64,000 nt of DNA from Synechococcus sp. KORDI-100 (GCF_000737535.1 NZ_CP006269.1:806001-870000); one strand, 5' to 3'; counted from the stretch's first letter, positions 1 through 8,339 are shown. Made by a program: numbers and translations. The notes: generated from the letters alone by a model not told the origin.

Positions 1-1073
1 CCACCCTCCAGCAGCGCTCCGGCGCTACCAGCTGGCAAGCCTTCTGCGAGTGGGTCACCTCCACCAACAACCGTCTGTACGTCGGTTGGTTCGGTGTGCT
101 GATGATTCCCACCCTGCTGGCTGCCACCATCTGCTTCATCGTTGCCTTCGTCGCCGCACCTCCGGTCGACATTGACGGCATCCGTGAGCCTGTCGCTGGT
201 TCTCTGATCTACGGCAACAACATCATCTCCGGTGCTGTTGTTCCGTCCTCCAACGCCATCGGCCTGCACTTCTACCCCATCTGGGAAGCTGCTTCCCTCG
301 ATGAGTGGCTGTACAACGGCGGCCCCTACCAGCTGGTTGTCTTCCACTTCCTGATCGGCATCTTCTGCTACATGGGCCGCGAGTGGGAACTCTCCTACCG
401 CCTCGGCATGCGCCCCTGGATCTGCGTTGCCTACAGCGCTCCTGTGGCTGCTGCCTCCGCCGTGTTCCTGGTGTACCCCTTCGGTCAGGGTTCCTTCTCT
501 GACGGCATGCCCCTGGGCATCTCTGGCACCTTCAACTTCATGCTGGTGTTCCAGGCCGAGCACAACATCCTGATGCACCCCTTCCACATGATGGGCGTCG
601 CAGGTGTCTTCGGTGGATCCCTGTTCTCCGCCATGCACGGTTCACTGGTGACCTCATCCCTGGTGCGTGAAACCACCGAGACCGAGTCCCAGAACTACGG
701 CTACAAGTTCGGCCAAGAGGAAGAGACCTACAACATCGTGGCTGCCCACGGTTACTTCGGTCGCCTGATCTTCCAATACGCATCCTTCAACAACAGCCGC
801 AGCCTCCACTTCTTCCTGGCTGCCTGGCCGGTTGTGGGCATCTGGTTCACCGCCCTCGGCGTGTCCACCATGGCCTTCAACCTGAACGGTTTCAACTTCA
901 ACCAGTCCATCCTTGATGGTCAGGGCCGCGTCCTGAACACCTGGGCTGATGTGCTGAACCGCGCCAACCTCGGCATGGAAGTGATGCACGAGCGCAACGC
1001 TCACAACTTCCCCCTCGACCTGGCTGCCGCTGAGTCCACCCCTGTGGCTCTGCAGGCACCTGCAATCGGTTGA
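1..1073 (+). CDS. psbA: Photosystem II reaction centre protein D1, 5' end cut by the window
   Basis: D1 binds P680, pheophytin, QB and most ligands of the Mn4CaO5 cluster in the thylakoid membrane. The first three codons lie before the window; base 3 starts codon 4. In mature D1 numbering the frame shows TyrZ161, Asp170, His198, His215, His272, His332, Glu333, His337 and Asp342. Ala344 is the usual CtpA cleavage site, leaving a 15-residue C-terminal extension and a full length of 359. Residue 130 is Glu, the signature of the high-light D1:2 form, whereas low-light D1:1 has Gln. A strong terminator follows at 1134. The promoter is outside the window, so regulation cannot be read. Confidence 0.99.
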   Translation, partial: TLQQRSGATSWQAFCEWVTSTNNRLYVGWFGVLMIPTLLAATICFIVAFVAAPPVDIDGIREPVAGSLIYGNNIISGAVVPSSNAIGLHFYPIWEAASLDEWLYNGGPYQLVVFHFLIGIFCYMGREWELSYRLGMRPWICVAYSAPVAAASAVFLVYPFGQGSFSDGMPLGISGTFNFMLVFQAEHNILMHPFHMMGVAGVFGGSLFSAMHGSLVTSSLVRETTETESQNYGYKFGQEEETYNIVAAHGYFGRLIFQYASFNNSRSLHFFLAAWPVVGIWFTALGVSTMAFNLNGFNFNQSILDGQGRVLNTWADVLNRANLGMEVMHERNAHNFPLDLAAAESTPVALQAPAIG

Positions 1074-1133
1074 TCTGGAATCAACCTGTTCGCTTTAGAA
1101 CAGCAAAAACGATTCAGATCAACTGAATCGGAA

Positions 1134-1164
1134 AGCCCTCGCCTCACGGCGAGGGCTTTTTGTT
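1134..1164 (+). terminator. Rho-independent terminator of psbA
   Basis: A perfect 10-bp stem, agccctcgcc pairing with ggcgagggct around a tcac loop, is followed directly by a T-run. It lies 60 bp after the psbA stop codon. Confidence 0.93.
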
Positions 1165-1226
1165 GGTCTGCTCTCGGCGGCGCCATCACTCAGGGTTCAC
1201 CACCGCCAGGCTTGCTCAGCCGCGAT

Positions 1227-1610
1227 TCAGCTGGCTGCATCAAGCTCATCGAATGCTTCCTTCGTGGCCAGCAGAGCGTTGGTTGCAGCAGGAAAGCCAC
1301 AGTAGGCAATCATCTGGGTGATGATTTCAAGAATCTCAGCTCGGCTGCTGCCTGTGTTGAGAGCACCTTTGACATGAACCTTGAGTTCTGGCAACGCAAA
1401 CCCCTGGACTGTTAAAGCGGCAACAGTGCAAAGTTCGCGCGTTTTGTCGTCGACGACATCTCTTCGATAAAGCTCGCCAAAAGGAAACTCAACATTGACT
1501 TTGGCAAATTCAGGATAGATGTCATGAATAGCGCCTATCCACTTGTCAGCTGCATCTCCGAAGTGAGACCGCATTTCCTGCATGCCTTTGACGTATTGAG
1601 CGGACGACAT
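1227..1610 (-). CDS. Carboxymuconolactone decarboxylase (CMD/AhpD-like) family protein
   Basis: 127 residues, the usual length of a single-domain CMD protein. The N-terminal helix precedes the family core: RELCTVAALTVQG, then LKVHVKGALNTG with its His, then EILEIITQMIAYCGFPAATNAL. Members range from gamma-carboxymuconolactone decarboxylase to AhpD-type alkylhydroperoxidases. The CxxC of AhpD is absent here, with single Cys residues at ELC and YCG, so peroxidase activity is doubtful and the substrate is unknown. It stands alone, convergent with psbA and divergent from the gene at 1692. Confidence 0.85.
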   Translation of the reverse strand: MSSAQYVKGMQEMRSHFGDAADKWIGAIHDIYPEFAKVNVEFPFGELYRRDVVDDKTRELCTVAALTVQGFALPELKVHVKGALNTGSSRAEILEIITQMIAYCGFPAATNALLATKEAFDELDAAS

Positions 1611-1691
1611 GACTGTTCAAAAAGTTCTTCTTACCCATAGCAAGGCAGGGAAGAACACGATCTGTTCAACCGTTTGTAAACGAACACATCC

Positions 1692-2012
1692 ATGGCTTCT
1701 GGTCACTCGTGGGGTGGCCAGCTGGTTGGGTTGACCTGTTTTTCTGAGTTTGTTGCTGCGTTCAGCGATTTCGCTACCACTGGAGAGCATCCAAATCCTG
1801 CGTCAATGACGTTTGGCGATATCTTCCGCATCATTATTGCTTTGTTTATCCCACCGCTCGGGGTGTTCACCCAGGTGGGCTTTACAGCTCCTTTTTGGAT
1901 CAATCTTGTGATCTATTTATTCGCCGTTGGAGGATTGGGCTTTCCTTTACTTTTTGGTCTATGGCCAATTGCCGTCATTCATTCTATTTGGGTGATTCTT
2001 ACTCGCAAATGA
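1692..2012 (+). CDS. Pmp3/YqaE-like (UPF0057) small membrane protein
   Basis: The C-terminal part holds the Pmp3 signature: DIFRIIIALFIPPLGVF, a polar link, FWINLVIYLFAVGG, and a third hydrophobic stretch ending in HSIWVI. Pmp3 proteins are small hydrophobic membrane proteins tied to membrane potential and salt stress. Family members are usually 50-70 residues, whereas this frame has 106 from the first ATG. An internal ATG at 1806 would give a typical 68-residue protein, and neither start has a convincing Shine-Dalgarno sequence. The 38-residue extension has little character. Family assignment is firm; the start is not. Confidence 0.75.
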   Translation: MASGHSWGGQLVGLTCFSEFVAAFSDFATTGEHPNPASMTFGDIFRIIIALFIPPLGVFTQVGFTAPFWINLVIYLFAVGGLGFPLLFGLWPIAVIHSIWVILTRK

Positions 2013-2036
2013 TGATGTAGAAGGAAACGCAATTAT

Positions 2037-3278
2037 TCACGGCTGCTGCGGTTGGGCCAGTTGTAAAACTCCTGGGTTTATTTTAGTGCTTTCATTGAAA
2101 TCCTGGCTGGATTCCTCAAGTTGTTCAAGACTCTCTTTGATCATGTTGAGATCCTCGTCGAGAATGTCGATATCTGGCTCTCCTTTTGGTAAGACGGGCA
2201 TGTCGCTGCCTTCAATAATTGAAATTGCAATGCGTTGAACTTTGATCTGAAAACTCAATCCAAGAGGGCGACCGATCTGGTTGTTGACCAATGTCTCAAC
2301 TGCTTCAACCTGCTTAAAGCTTGGGGTGTCTGGGTCTGTTACCCGTACCACAATGTCGATGACCGATTTCTTTTCTGAGGGTGTCCAGACGAATTTGATG
2401 TCGTCGACGATCAGGGATTCGTCGTTACTTCCGAAGGTGAGTGTTTTGTTCTGTAGAAAGTCAACGACGGTCTCCTGAATTCTCTGGGTCAGGATTATTC
2501 GCTTGACGTCTTGGCGCATCAACTCGGATCCTTGGTAAAGAGGAATGGTGATGGCAATGACAAAGCCGATCGCCACGACAAGAGGGAGTTGTGTGCGGCG
2601 ATTGTTGATGAGTGTGCTGCGGAAATAAGGCTCAAGGGTCGCCAACATCAGAATGCCTCCCACCAGAATTCCGAGAAGATTGGCGACGAAGAGCAGGCCC
2701 GCACCTGCGGCATCCTTGATGTCCCCTCCGGCAGCCATCAGCCCCATTGCACAGACCGGCGGGACAAGTGCAACAGCGATGGCTGTTCCTGCGAGTGAGC
2801 TCACCACGCTTTCTTTCAATTTGGCGTAGGTGGCCAGGGCTCCTGCGACGAGTGCGATGACCAGATCCAGAAGCGTCGGTGTCGCACGGCCAAGAATTTC
2901 TGGAGTGAAATATCCGTATCCAGACGCGCTGATCAATCCCCGCATTCCAGCGAGCAGTCCCATGAAAAGAGACAGGACTGTCGTGATCAGCACGGCCAGG
3001 CCCAGTGTTCGTAGGGCACGACCCAGCAACGGCCAGTCACCGATCAAGATGGCAAACACCCCTGTTCGCAGTGGCATGATCCACGGCGCGACCACCATGG
3101 CCCCGATCACAACTGCGGCGTTGTCAGCCAACAGTCCCATGGTGGCGATCAAACACGCCCCAAGGGTCAGGATCACAAAGGGTTGGTTGAGCTCGGCATC
3201 GGAGTCGTAACTGCGATGGAGCTCGTCCAGCCGTTGGCCTTTTTTGAGTCTGTGGCTCGGGTCGGGAACCGGAGTCAT
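2037..3278 (-). CDS. DUF389 family integral membrane protein
   Basis: 413 residues. A polar N-terminal segment is followed by about six hydrophobic helices with the DUF389 hallmarks: LGACLIATMGLLADNAAVVIG, VVAPWIMPL and AVALVPPVCAMGL. A soluble C-terminal domain of roughly 170 residues follows and ends in an acidic, Gln-rich tail. Function is unestablished; transport or membrane integrity has been suggested for relatives. The ATG at 3278 is 7 bp after the stop of the upstream prohibitin gene, whereas a TTG at 3305 would overlap it, so the ATG is preferred. The two genes look like one operon. Confidence 0.85.
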   Translation of the reverse strand: MTPVPDPSHRLKKGQRLDELHRSYDSDAELNQPFVILTLGACLIATMGLLADNAAVVIGAMVVAPWIMPLRTGVFAILIGDWPLLGRALRTLGLAVLITTVLSLFMGLLAGMRGLISASGYGYFTPEILGRATPTLLDLVIALVAGALATYAKLKESVVSSLAGTAIAVALVPPVCAMGLMAAGGDIKDAAGAGLLFVANLLGILVGGILMLATLEPYFRSTLINNRRTQLPLVVAIGFVIAITIPLYQGSELMRQDVKRIILTQRIQETVVDFLQNKTLTFGSNDESLIVDDIKFVWTPSEKKSVIDIVVRVTDPDTPSFKQVEAVETLVNNQIGRPLGLSFQIKVQRIAISIIEGSDMPVLPKGEPDIDILDEDLNMIKESLEQLEESSQDFNESTKINPGVLQLAQPQQP

Positions 3279-3285
3279 TCCCTGA

Positions 3286-4080
3286 TCAATTGCGTCGCCC
3301 CACAATCACCGGGGGGACACCCCCGGCGTTGCCTGGCAGGGCCGGCACAACTTCTGTCTGCCCATCCCACTTATCAAGGAACAGTTTGAACAGAACCTGA
3401 TCATCGAGGCTGCGATTGAGGGTCTCGTATCGGAGTGCTTCCTGTTCAGCAATCTTGACTTCGGTTTGTGCTCTCAACAGCTGCTGTTCTGCAATCTGTT
3501 TCTGCTCAATGGCAGCTCGATATTCCTCAGCAATCTGCAGGCCGGTGAGGTCAAGTCCGCGCACCTCCACGTAGTCGAACTTGTTGAGTTCGTCAGCCAC
3601 TGTCCGCTCCACCAGCGCGGAAATGTCGTTCCACTCGGTGGCGATTGTCACTAGTTCGTACTGAGAGAAAACCGATTTCAGTGCCTTCAGAAGAGAGGGC
3701 TGAATGATGCGCGGGTAGATGTCGCGATCGTTGCTGGCGATCGTTCGGTAGATCCGTCCTGCCTCTCCTGGCCTGACCGCATATTTCACCGTTGCGGTCG
3801 CCTCAATGACTTGCAAATCCTTGGTGAGTGTTGCGAACTCCTCCGGTCTCACCTGGGTGCGCACGTCAAAGGGATAAACCGATTGAACGAAGGGAATTTT
3901 CAGATTCAGTCCTGGAAGTCGCGACCCGCCACTCACCTTGCCCAGGGTGGTGATGACCGCCACCTTCCCAGCCGGGACGATGAAGAGCGATTGTCCCAGC
4001 AGCAAGAGGGCGCTGAGGACCACCGCCACGAGGAGCACCAGACCATTGCCAGGGTCGTTGATCGGTCGAGGTGTCTGCAT
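3286..4080 (-). CDS. Prohibitin/SPFH-domain membrane protein
   Basis: 264 residues. One N-terminal transmembrane helix (about residues 12-35) is followed by the SPFH/Band-7 domain: VPAGKVAVITTLGKVSGG, LNLKIPFVQ and YPFDVRTQV. A helical EQKQIAEQQLLRAQTEVKIAEQ coiled coil comes near residues 190-215. Prohibitins form ring-shaped membrane scaffolds that protect membrane proteins and modulate FtsH-type proteolysis. It is first in a two-gene operon with the DUF389 protein, which suggests a shared membrane role. The partner is an inference from spacing only. Confidence 0.9.
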   Translation of the reverse strand: MQTPRPINDPGNGLVLLVAVVLSALLLLGQSLFIVPAGKVAVITTLGKVSGGSRLPGLNLKIPFVQSVYPFDVRTQVRPEEFATLTKDLQVIEATATVKYAVRPGEAGRIYRTIASNDRDIYPRIIQPSLLKALKSVFSQYELVTIATEWNDISALVERTVADELNKFDYVEVRGLDLTGLQIAEEYRAAIEQKQIAEQQLLRAQTEVKIAEQEALRYETLNRSLDDQVLFKLFLDKWDGQTEVVPALPGNAGGVPPVIVGRRN

Positions 4081-4199
4081 CGAAACGTTGGGTCATCCAC
4101 CCAAATGATGTCGCGGCTGACACCGCATTGGTGTCGTTTCGTCTGTGGTGTCATCGCATCGAACCCTTCGCTACACCGAAGGAATCCAAAAACCTGGGG

Positions 4200-4307
4200 A
4201 TGGCCCATCGAAGTGATCGTCGAAGCCACTGGTGCCAAATGGTTCTCGCGTTCGGTGTCGTGATCATGGCTGTCGTGCTGGTGCGTATGGATCTACGGCA
4301 GCAGTGA
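4200..4307 (+). CDS. Possible 35-residue single-helix membrane peptide
   Basis: ATG to TGA gives a basic N-terminus (MAHRSDRRSHW) and one hydrophobic helix, MVLAFGVVIMAVVLVRMDL. It sits between the prohibitin start and the next small ORF. There is no clear ribosome site beyond TGGGG directly before the ATG. The basic-then-hydrophobic layout is typical of micro-membrane proteins, but chance cannot be excluded. Confidence 0.35.
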   Translation: MAHRSDRRSHWCQMVLAFGVVIMAVVLVRMDLRQQ

Positions 4308-4322
4308 AACAACAGGATCAGA

Positions 4323-4457
4323 ATGTTGTGTGCGGAGTACTGGGGTGCAGCGGATGGTGGCGATCGGGAACAACGGGCCTGGGAGAAGACAAAGCAATTC
4401 GTTGGAGTGTCTGAGCTGGATATGCTCAGTTTCTGCCGTTTCTACGGCGGTCAGTAG
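4323..4457 (+). CDS. Hypothetical 44-residue soluble protein
   Basis: The frame starts with an ATG five bases after AGGA and runs to TAG. The protein begins MLCAEYWGAADGGDREQRAW and ends MLSFCRFYGGQ. Its composition is protein-like: charged, aromatic and without long runs. It is followed by the metalloprotease gene 24 bp downstream. I do not recognise a family. Confidence 0.5.
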   Translation: MLCAEYWGAADGGDREQRAWEKTKQFVGVSELDMLSFCRFYGGQ

Positions 4458-4481
4458 CGCAGCCTGGTTGAGTAAGAGTTG

Positions 4482-5870
4482 ATGTCGTATCCAAAGCCGA
4501 TTCGTGTTCCCTCGTCCGGTAACCCGTGGATTGATGGATTGACCGATGGTTATCGCTGGGGAACAACGAAAGATAATCCTGCGGTTGGTTACACCTTCAT
4601 CAGCGATACAAGCGATCAACCCAAAGGAGAATTCGGTGGTTATCCCTCCTGGGGCTGGAGTGATCAAGAGCGCGAACTCATGGTCGATGCGATGGCAAGC
4701 ATTGCCAAAGTTAGTGGGCTTGAGTTTGAGGATCGTGGAGATGATAACGATGACGATGTCGAGATATGGTTTTACAATATGGATAGTAAAAGCTCTGAAG
4801 GGAGCTATGGCTTTGCATACACTCCAGGAAGTGATTCTGATGAAGGATTAGTTGCTATCAATTGGTCTGCGTATCAAAATAATGATGGTAGTTTTAAACA
4901 TTCAATCGCGCCTGGAAGTTTCTATGGCATTACGTTCTTACATGAGCTCTCCCATGCCGTCGGCCTGAAACATCCTCACGACAAAGGTTTAAGAGGACAG
5001 CCACGTTTTCCCGGCCTCAAAGCTTCGTCAGATCAGTACAAGGATGCTGGGGACTATGGCCAAAACGCTCACCCCTGGACGCAACTCAGTTACGTCGACA
5101 AGAAGGCTCAAAATGGTTTAGTGCCAGAGAAAATTGAGGGTTACGGCTTCCTGCAAATACCCGGTGCTCTTGATGTAGCTGCATTGCAATGGCTATACGG
5201 CATCAATGATAAGGCCGCAGGTAATGACAATGTTTATCGATTACCTCAGAGAAATGAGGAGGGCATTGGTTGGGAAAGTATCTGGGATACCGGTGGGATT
5301 GATCGTATTGATGGGTCAAGGTCCAAAAAACCTGTCAGGATTGATCTTCGCAATGCCACTCTTGATCAATCTGAAAGTGCCGGTGGCTATGTCAGCCGAG
5401 TGAAGGGTGTCTTCGGTGGGTTCACCATTGCCCACGACTGGGACGGTAAGACGCTCGAGTCAACCTCTGGCGGTTGCGTGATTGAAAATGCCACTGGAGG
5501 AAAAAAAGCGGACGTTTTGATTGGCAATGCCGCTAACAACACACTCAAAGGTGGCAGAGGCCAGGACATCCTTTTTGCAGGAGCTGGTCGCAAGAATCGT
5601 TCCATCGGTGGTAGTGACAATGATGAATTTTGGATCGATGCCGAGCCTGGGTCTTTTGTGAAGATCATGGACTTCCAGAAGGGCGACGATCAGCTGGTTT
5701 TTGATCAAGGCATTGACAGGGAAAATGTTGATTTACGTGCACATTCGAATCACACAAAGATTTATGTTGAAGATGCTCAGGTTGGTCTTGTGAAAAACGC
5801 CCAGATTGATGAACAAAGTCTGCTGTTCCGCGATTTCAGCACCACCATCGATCCATCCAGCGAGTTTTAA
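4482..5870 (+). CDS. Serralysin-like M10 zinc metalloprotease with RTX-type repeats
   Basis: 462 residues from the ATG at 4482, in preference to the TTG one codon earlier. The metzincin zinc site HELSHAVGLKH lies at about residues 154-164, giving three His ligands and catalytic Glu155. An M10 catalytic domain occupies the first half. Glycine/aspartate-rich repeats follow (ADVLIGNAANNTLKGG, GGSDNDEFW), like the calcium-binding RTX nonapeptides of type I secreted proteases. No classical signal peptide is seen, as expected for type I secretion. No ABC exporter lies nearby. Probably a secreted or surface protease; the substrate is unknown. Confidence 0.88.
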   Translation: MSYPKPIRVPSSGNPWIDGLTDGYRWGTTKDNPAVGYTFISDTSDQPKGEFGGYPSWGWSDQERELMVDAMASIAKVSGLEFEDRGDDNDDDVEIWFYNMDSKSSEGSYGFAYTPGSDSDEGLVAINWSAYQNNDGSFKHSIAPGSFYGITFLHELSHAVGLKHPHDKGLRGQPRFPGLKASSDQYKDAGDYGQNAHPWTQLSYVDKKAQNGLVPEKIEGYGFLQIPGALDVAALQWLYGINDKAAGNDNVYRLPQRNEEGIGWESIWDTGGIDRIDGSRSKKPVRIDLRNATLDQSESAGGYVSRVKGVFGGFTIAHDWDGKTLESTSGGCVIENATGGKKADVLIGNAANNTLKGGRGQDILFAGAGRKNRSIGGSDNDEFWIDAEPGSFVKIMDFQKGDDQLVFDQGIDRENVDLRAHSNHTKIYVEDAQVGLVKNAQIDEQSLLFRDFSTTIDPSSEF

Positions 5871-5955
5871 CCCGATGTCCATGAGCTGATGTGGTTCACG
5901 GCCAACATCCTGGTTGATCGGTGGGTTGCAGACTGTGTTCAGGGAGTTTGACGTC

Positions 5956-6186
5956 ATGGCGAAGGATGCGAAACAGCAGTCAGCCCGACGCCGTCGCCGG
6001 GCTTCAAATCAAGGCATTCCCTTGGAGCAGGTGTCCCCAGCGATCCTGACTGCCTCGCGCGATGTGGCCTACACGATCGAACAACTCGATCTTCAACCTC
6101 AGGCTGAAGAGGTGCTGAAGGCTGTGCTGGAGCGTGCGGAACATCTTGAAGAGCAGGCCAGTGGAATGACGATCCTTGACGAGTGA
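5956..6186 (+). CDS. Hypothetical 76-residue protein
   Basis: Starts at the ATG at 5956, 9 bp after an AGGGAG ribosome site; an earlier start at 5914 lacks one. The N-terminus is very basic (KQQSARRRRRASNQG). It is followed by an amphipathic, Leu/Glu-rich helical part ending LERAEHLEEQASGMTILDE. The basic head suggests nucleic-acid or membrane contact, which is inference only. No family recognised. Confidence 0.65.
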   Translation: MAKDAKQQSARRRRRASNQGIPLEQVSPAILTASRDVAYTIEQLDLQPQAEEVLKAVLERAEHLEEQASGMTILDE

Positions 6187-6288
6187 TGGTTGCTCGAGTG
6201 GGGACCTCCAGCCACAACGTGTGAGGGTGGACGGATAACCGCTCCTGTGCTCCGGGCCGGAATGTGACATAGTGAACCTAAGCAGTAG

Positions 6289-6311
6289 GCCTGACGTCAG
6301 TCAGGTCAGGC
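6289..6311. repeat. Perfect palindromic hairpin in the 6.2-6.3 kb spacer
   Basis: GCCTGAC and GTCAGGC form a 7-bp stem around a partly self-complementary loop. It lies about 35 bp before the next small ORF. There is no T-run, so an operator or RNA element is more likely than a terminator. Confidence 0.4.
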
Positions 6312-6344
6312 AGCTGAAAGCCCATAACGGTCCAACTCGAGGTC

Positions 6345-6497
6345 ATGAAAAAAAGTTCCAGAAAGTCACCCGATCGGGTGCAACAGCCGGCTGTTGCTGA
6401 TCATCGTTGCAATGTCCGTCCTGCCAAACGCCATGTGCCCCAGTCCAAGTCAGGTCTTCCCTTGATCAGTTGGGAAGATGTTCTCGGACGACGGTGA
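6345..6497 (+). CDS. Hypothetical 50-residue basic protein
   Basis: The ATG follows GAGG closely. The sequence starts MKKSSRKSPDRVQQPAV, is rich in Lys/Arg, and ends in a hydrophobic-acidic tail, PLISWEDVLGRR. The conserved-looking tail and reasonable codons favour a real gene. Function unknown. Confidence 0.42.
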   Translation: MKKSSRKSPDRVQQPAVADHRCNVRPAKRHVPQSKSGLPLISWEDVLGRR

Positions 6498-6588
6498 ATT
6501 CATGGTGAGCCCAGGAATGGTGACAATACGAACGGATCAAATGGCTCAACTGGTCTGATCCTTCCCACTCAACGTCCTCCCTTTTCAC

Positions 6589-6765
6589 ATGATGGATCCT
6601 CAGGAACTGTCAAACTGGAAGCTTCTTGCAGAAACAATGGAGGCGGATGGAGCCACCGATAGTTGGTTCTATCGACGTGCACGTGCCATTGCTGATGGCA
6701 AGCCAGACCCGATGCCCAAGATCAGTGACTTGATGCCCAACTCGGATGTTGACCACGGTTCTTGA
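6589..6765 (+). CDS. Hypothetical 58-residue protein
   Basis: Two in-frame ATGs open the frame. The product reads MDPQELSNWKLLAETMEADG, then WFYRRARAIADGKPDPMP and a short acidic tail. The helix followed by a GKPDPMP turn looks like the small conserved proteins of marine picocyanobacteria, but no named domain is assigned. It lies in a run of micro-ORFs on the same strand with short gaps. Confidence 0.6.
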   Translation: MMDPQELSNWKLLAETMEADGATDSWFYRRARAIADGKPDPMPKISDLMPNSDVDHGS

Positions 6766-6780
6766 CTGGCGTATTCAGAG

Positions 6781-6971
6781 ATGCTTCTGCGACTGAATGC
6801 ATGCGCACTGTTGTTCATTGTTTTCATGGCTCCCGTCGCAGCTGGTGATGAAGGATGTTTACGCGATCAGCAATGGTCAGCTCGTTCGAGCTGAGGGCTT
6901 CTGAATCCAGACTGGGACCGCTGAGCAATGATCCACGTGATGTCTACGCACAGCCATTGTTCAAAGATTGA
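6781..6971 (+). pseudogene. Small secreted-protein locus with three overlapping partial frames
   Basis: From the ATG at 6781 the frame gives a clean signal peptide (MLLRLNACALLFIVFMAPVAAG) but stops at 6894. A second frame from 6848 reads MKDVYAISNGQLVRAEGF and stops at 6904. A third from 6855 gives 38 residues ending SNDPRDVYAQPLFKD at 6971. A signal peptide joined to either tail by a one-base shift would make a normal small exported protein, so decay is the simplest reading. Overlapping micro-genes are the alternative. Confidence 0.33.
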
Positions 6972-6985
6972 GTGATTGCGTTCTT

Positions 6986-7141
6986 ATGTCAACGCTTCCG
7001 AAGCCAACAGAATTCAGCGATGCCGACGACAGTCAGGATATTGGCGATCTGAGGGAACAAGTTCGCTTGCTTCGCGAAGAGGTTGCCGCGATGCGTCAAG
7101 AACTTGATCAGCTTGCCAATCGGCAGAAGTGGTTCTACTGA
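6986..7141 (+). CDS. Hypothetical 51-residue coiled-coil protein
   Basis: An acidic N-terminus is followed by a heptad-like helix, LREQVRLLREEVAAMRQELD, and ends NRQKWFY. Leu/Val at the a/d positions predicts a short coiled coil that may oligomerise. No family recognised. Confidence 0.55.
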   Translation: MSTLPKPTEFSDADDSQDIGDLREQVRLLREEVAAMRQELDQLANRQKWFY

Positions 7142-7169
7142 CAGGGCTTGGTTGCTCGCGATTCCAGGC

Positions 7170-7355
7170 TCAGCAGTCGTATTCCAGCTCTGCGCGTTGC
7201 TGACGTCGGTAACTGTCGCTGTCTCTCATCTGGGATTCGTCGTAGTCGAGAGCCTTGATGGAACAGGCTGAGGCACGGAAGGGTTGATGAACGCCGTCGT
7301 TGATGACGGCACCAATCGGTTGTGCTGAAGCAATGCTGATGGTCATCAGATCCAT
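7170..7355 (-). CDS. Hypothetical 61-residue protein
   Basis: The ATG at 7355 is preceded by TAGGA with an 8-base spacer, a good ribosome site. The product begins MDLMTISIASAQPIGAVIND and ends in a polar segment rich in Asp, Arg and Tyr. It is convergent with the coiled-coil ORF before it. Function unknown. Confidence 0.5.
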   Translation of the reverse strand: MDLMTISIASAQPIGAVINDGVHQPFRASACSIKALDYDESQMRDSDSYRRQQRAELEYDC

Positions 7356-7504
7356 GCTGCAATTCCTACTTTTTAACCATGTGCTGAGCGTTTCACCAGG
7401 TCGCTGTCGCAGTTGATCGTCGCGATTTCGTCAGGAGTCACCAACATCAGTGGAACTTTGATGGTCACCTGAGCCATTACGGAAGAGTTCAAGACATATG
7501 TCTC

Positions 7505-7636
7505 ATGGCACGCAGACTTCCGTTTCCCCAAGGGAACAGCAACAACCCAACCCTGGCAGCTTGGACAGCCGTGGTGTTTGCTTCCATCACAGGTTTGGTT
7601 CTTTGGGGTGTTGCCAATGCCTATCCCAGCCTCTGA
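7505..7636 (+). CDS. Hypothetical 43-residue single-helix membrane protein
   Basis: MARRLPFPQGNSNNPTLAAW leads into one transmembrane helix, TAVVFASITGLVLWGVANAY. The positive N-terminus suggests it faces the cytoplasm. Size and layout resemble low-molecular-weight photosystem or cytochrome subunits, but no such family is recognised and it lacks the chlorophyll-binding motif of Hli proteins. Confidence 0.6.
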   Translation: MARRLPFPQGNSNNPTLAAWTAVVFASITGLVLWGVANAYPSL

Positions 7637-7656
7637 TCACCCACGAGGTGATGGCA

Positions 7657-7863
7657 ATGCAGGAATGGACTGATGAATTCATCACCAATGCTCAGCGCGA
7701 GCTTGTGGCCTTGGTGAAGGACTGGAAATACGACTACGGAACAGACGACAGGGACTGTGCGGCCATGTTGCTCTGGATGGTGCTGAAACTTCATCCAGAA
7801 GCAGACATTGACGCAAGTCTGCTGAACCCTCGCGGCTTCGAGAATAAGAGCCACGTCGGTTGA
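7657..7863 (+). CDS. Hypothetical 68-residue acidic protein
   Basis: The ATG at 7657 is preferred because GAGGTG lies six bases upstream; 7651 is an alternative. The product begins MQEWTDEFITNAQRELVALV and continues with DWKYDYGTDDRDCAAMLLWM. It looks soluble, helical and acidic. It lies 20 bp after the membrane micro-gene on the same strand, so the two could be co-transcribed. Confidence 0.55.
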   Translation: MQEWTDEFITNAQRELVALVKDWKYDYGTDDRDCAAMLLWMVLKLHPEADIDASLLNPRGFENKSHVG

Positions 7864-7892
7864 TTCAACGGGTTGATTGGATCAAAAAGTGC

Positions 7893-8084
7893 CTACCACG
7901 ACGGATGGTGAGTCCATCGTTTGGTCGGCAGTCCAGCCTTTTCGAGATTTCTTATGTGTTCTTCTGCCTCCCATCGGTCAGGGAACTCCGTACAAATTCC
8001 GTCTGATACACAAACCAGATAACAGCCATTCTCTGATTTTAGGATCTCCGTCACAAAAGGAGGCTCTGAAAAGTTGCTTGTCAT
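7893..8084 (-). CDS. Hypothetical 63-residue protein
   Basis: The minus-strand frame has a protein-like composition: an early EILKSENGCYLVCVSDGI stretch (beta-like), then RWEAEEHIRNLEKAG (helix) and a short basic tail. It is convergent with the 68-residue gene. No ribosome site stands out and no family is recognised. Confidence 0.52.
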   Translation of the reverse strand: MTSNFSEPPFVTEILKSENGCYLVCVSDGICTEFPDRWEAEEHIRNLEKAGLPTKRWTHHPSW

Positions 8085-8339
8085 CGTTTATCGGTCGATA
8101 GCTTGATTATCTGATTTCTGATTTTTTGATTATGCATCACCTATCACCTAATTCCTGACGCCAAAACATTGAGCGGTTCGCCCAACTTAAAAGTGAATCA
8201 TTTGAAACGTTTTAATCCTCTGGGTGGTTGTGAAATCAAACGTTGTGTCGTCTTTTTAGATCATCAAGGAATATCGATATTTTGTCGTTATTCAAAGGAT
8301 TGATCAATTGTAACTTTGTAGCGGGATCTGGAGCTAATT

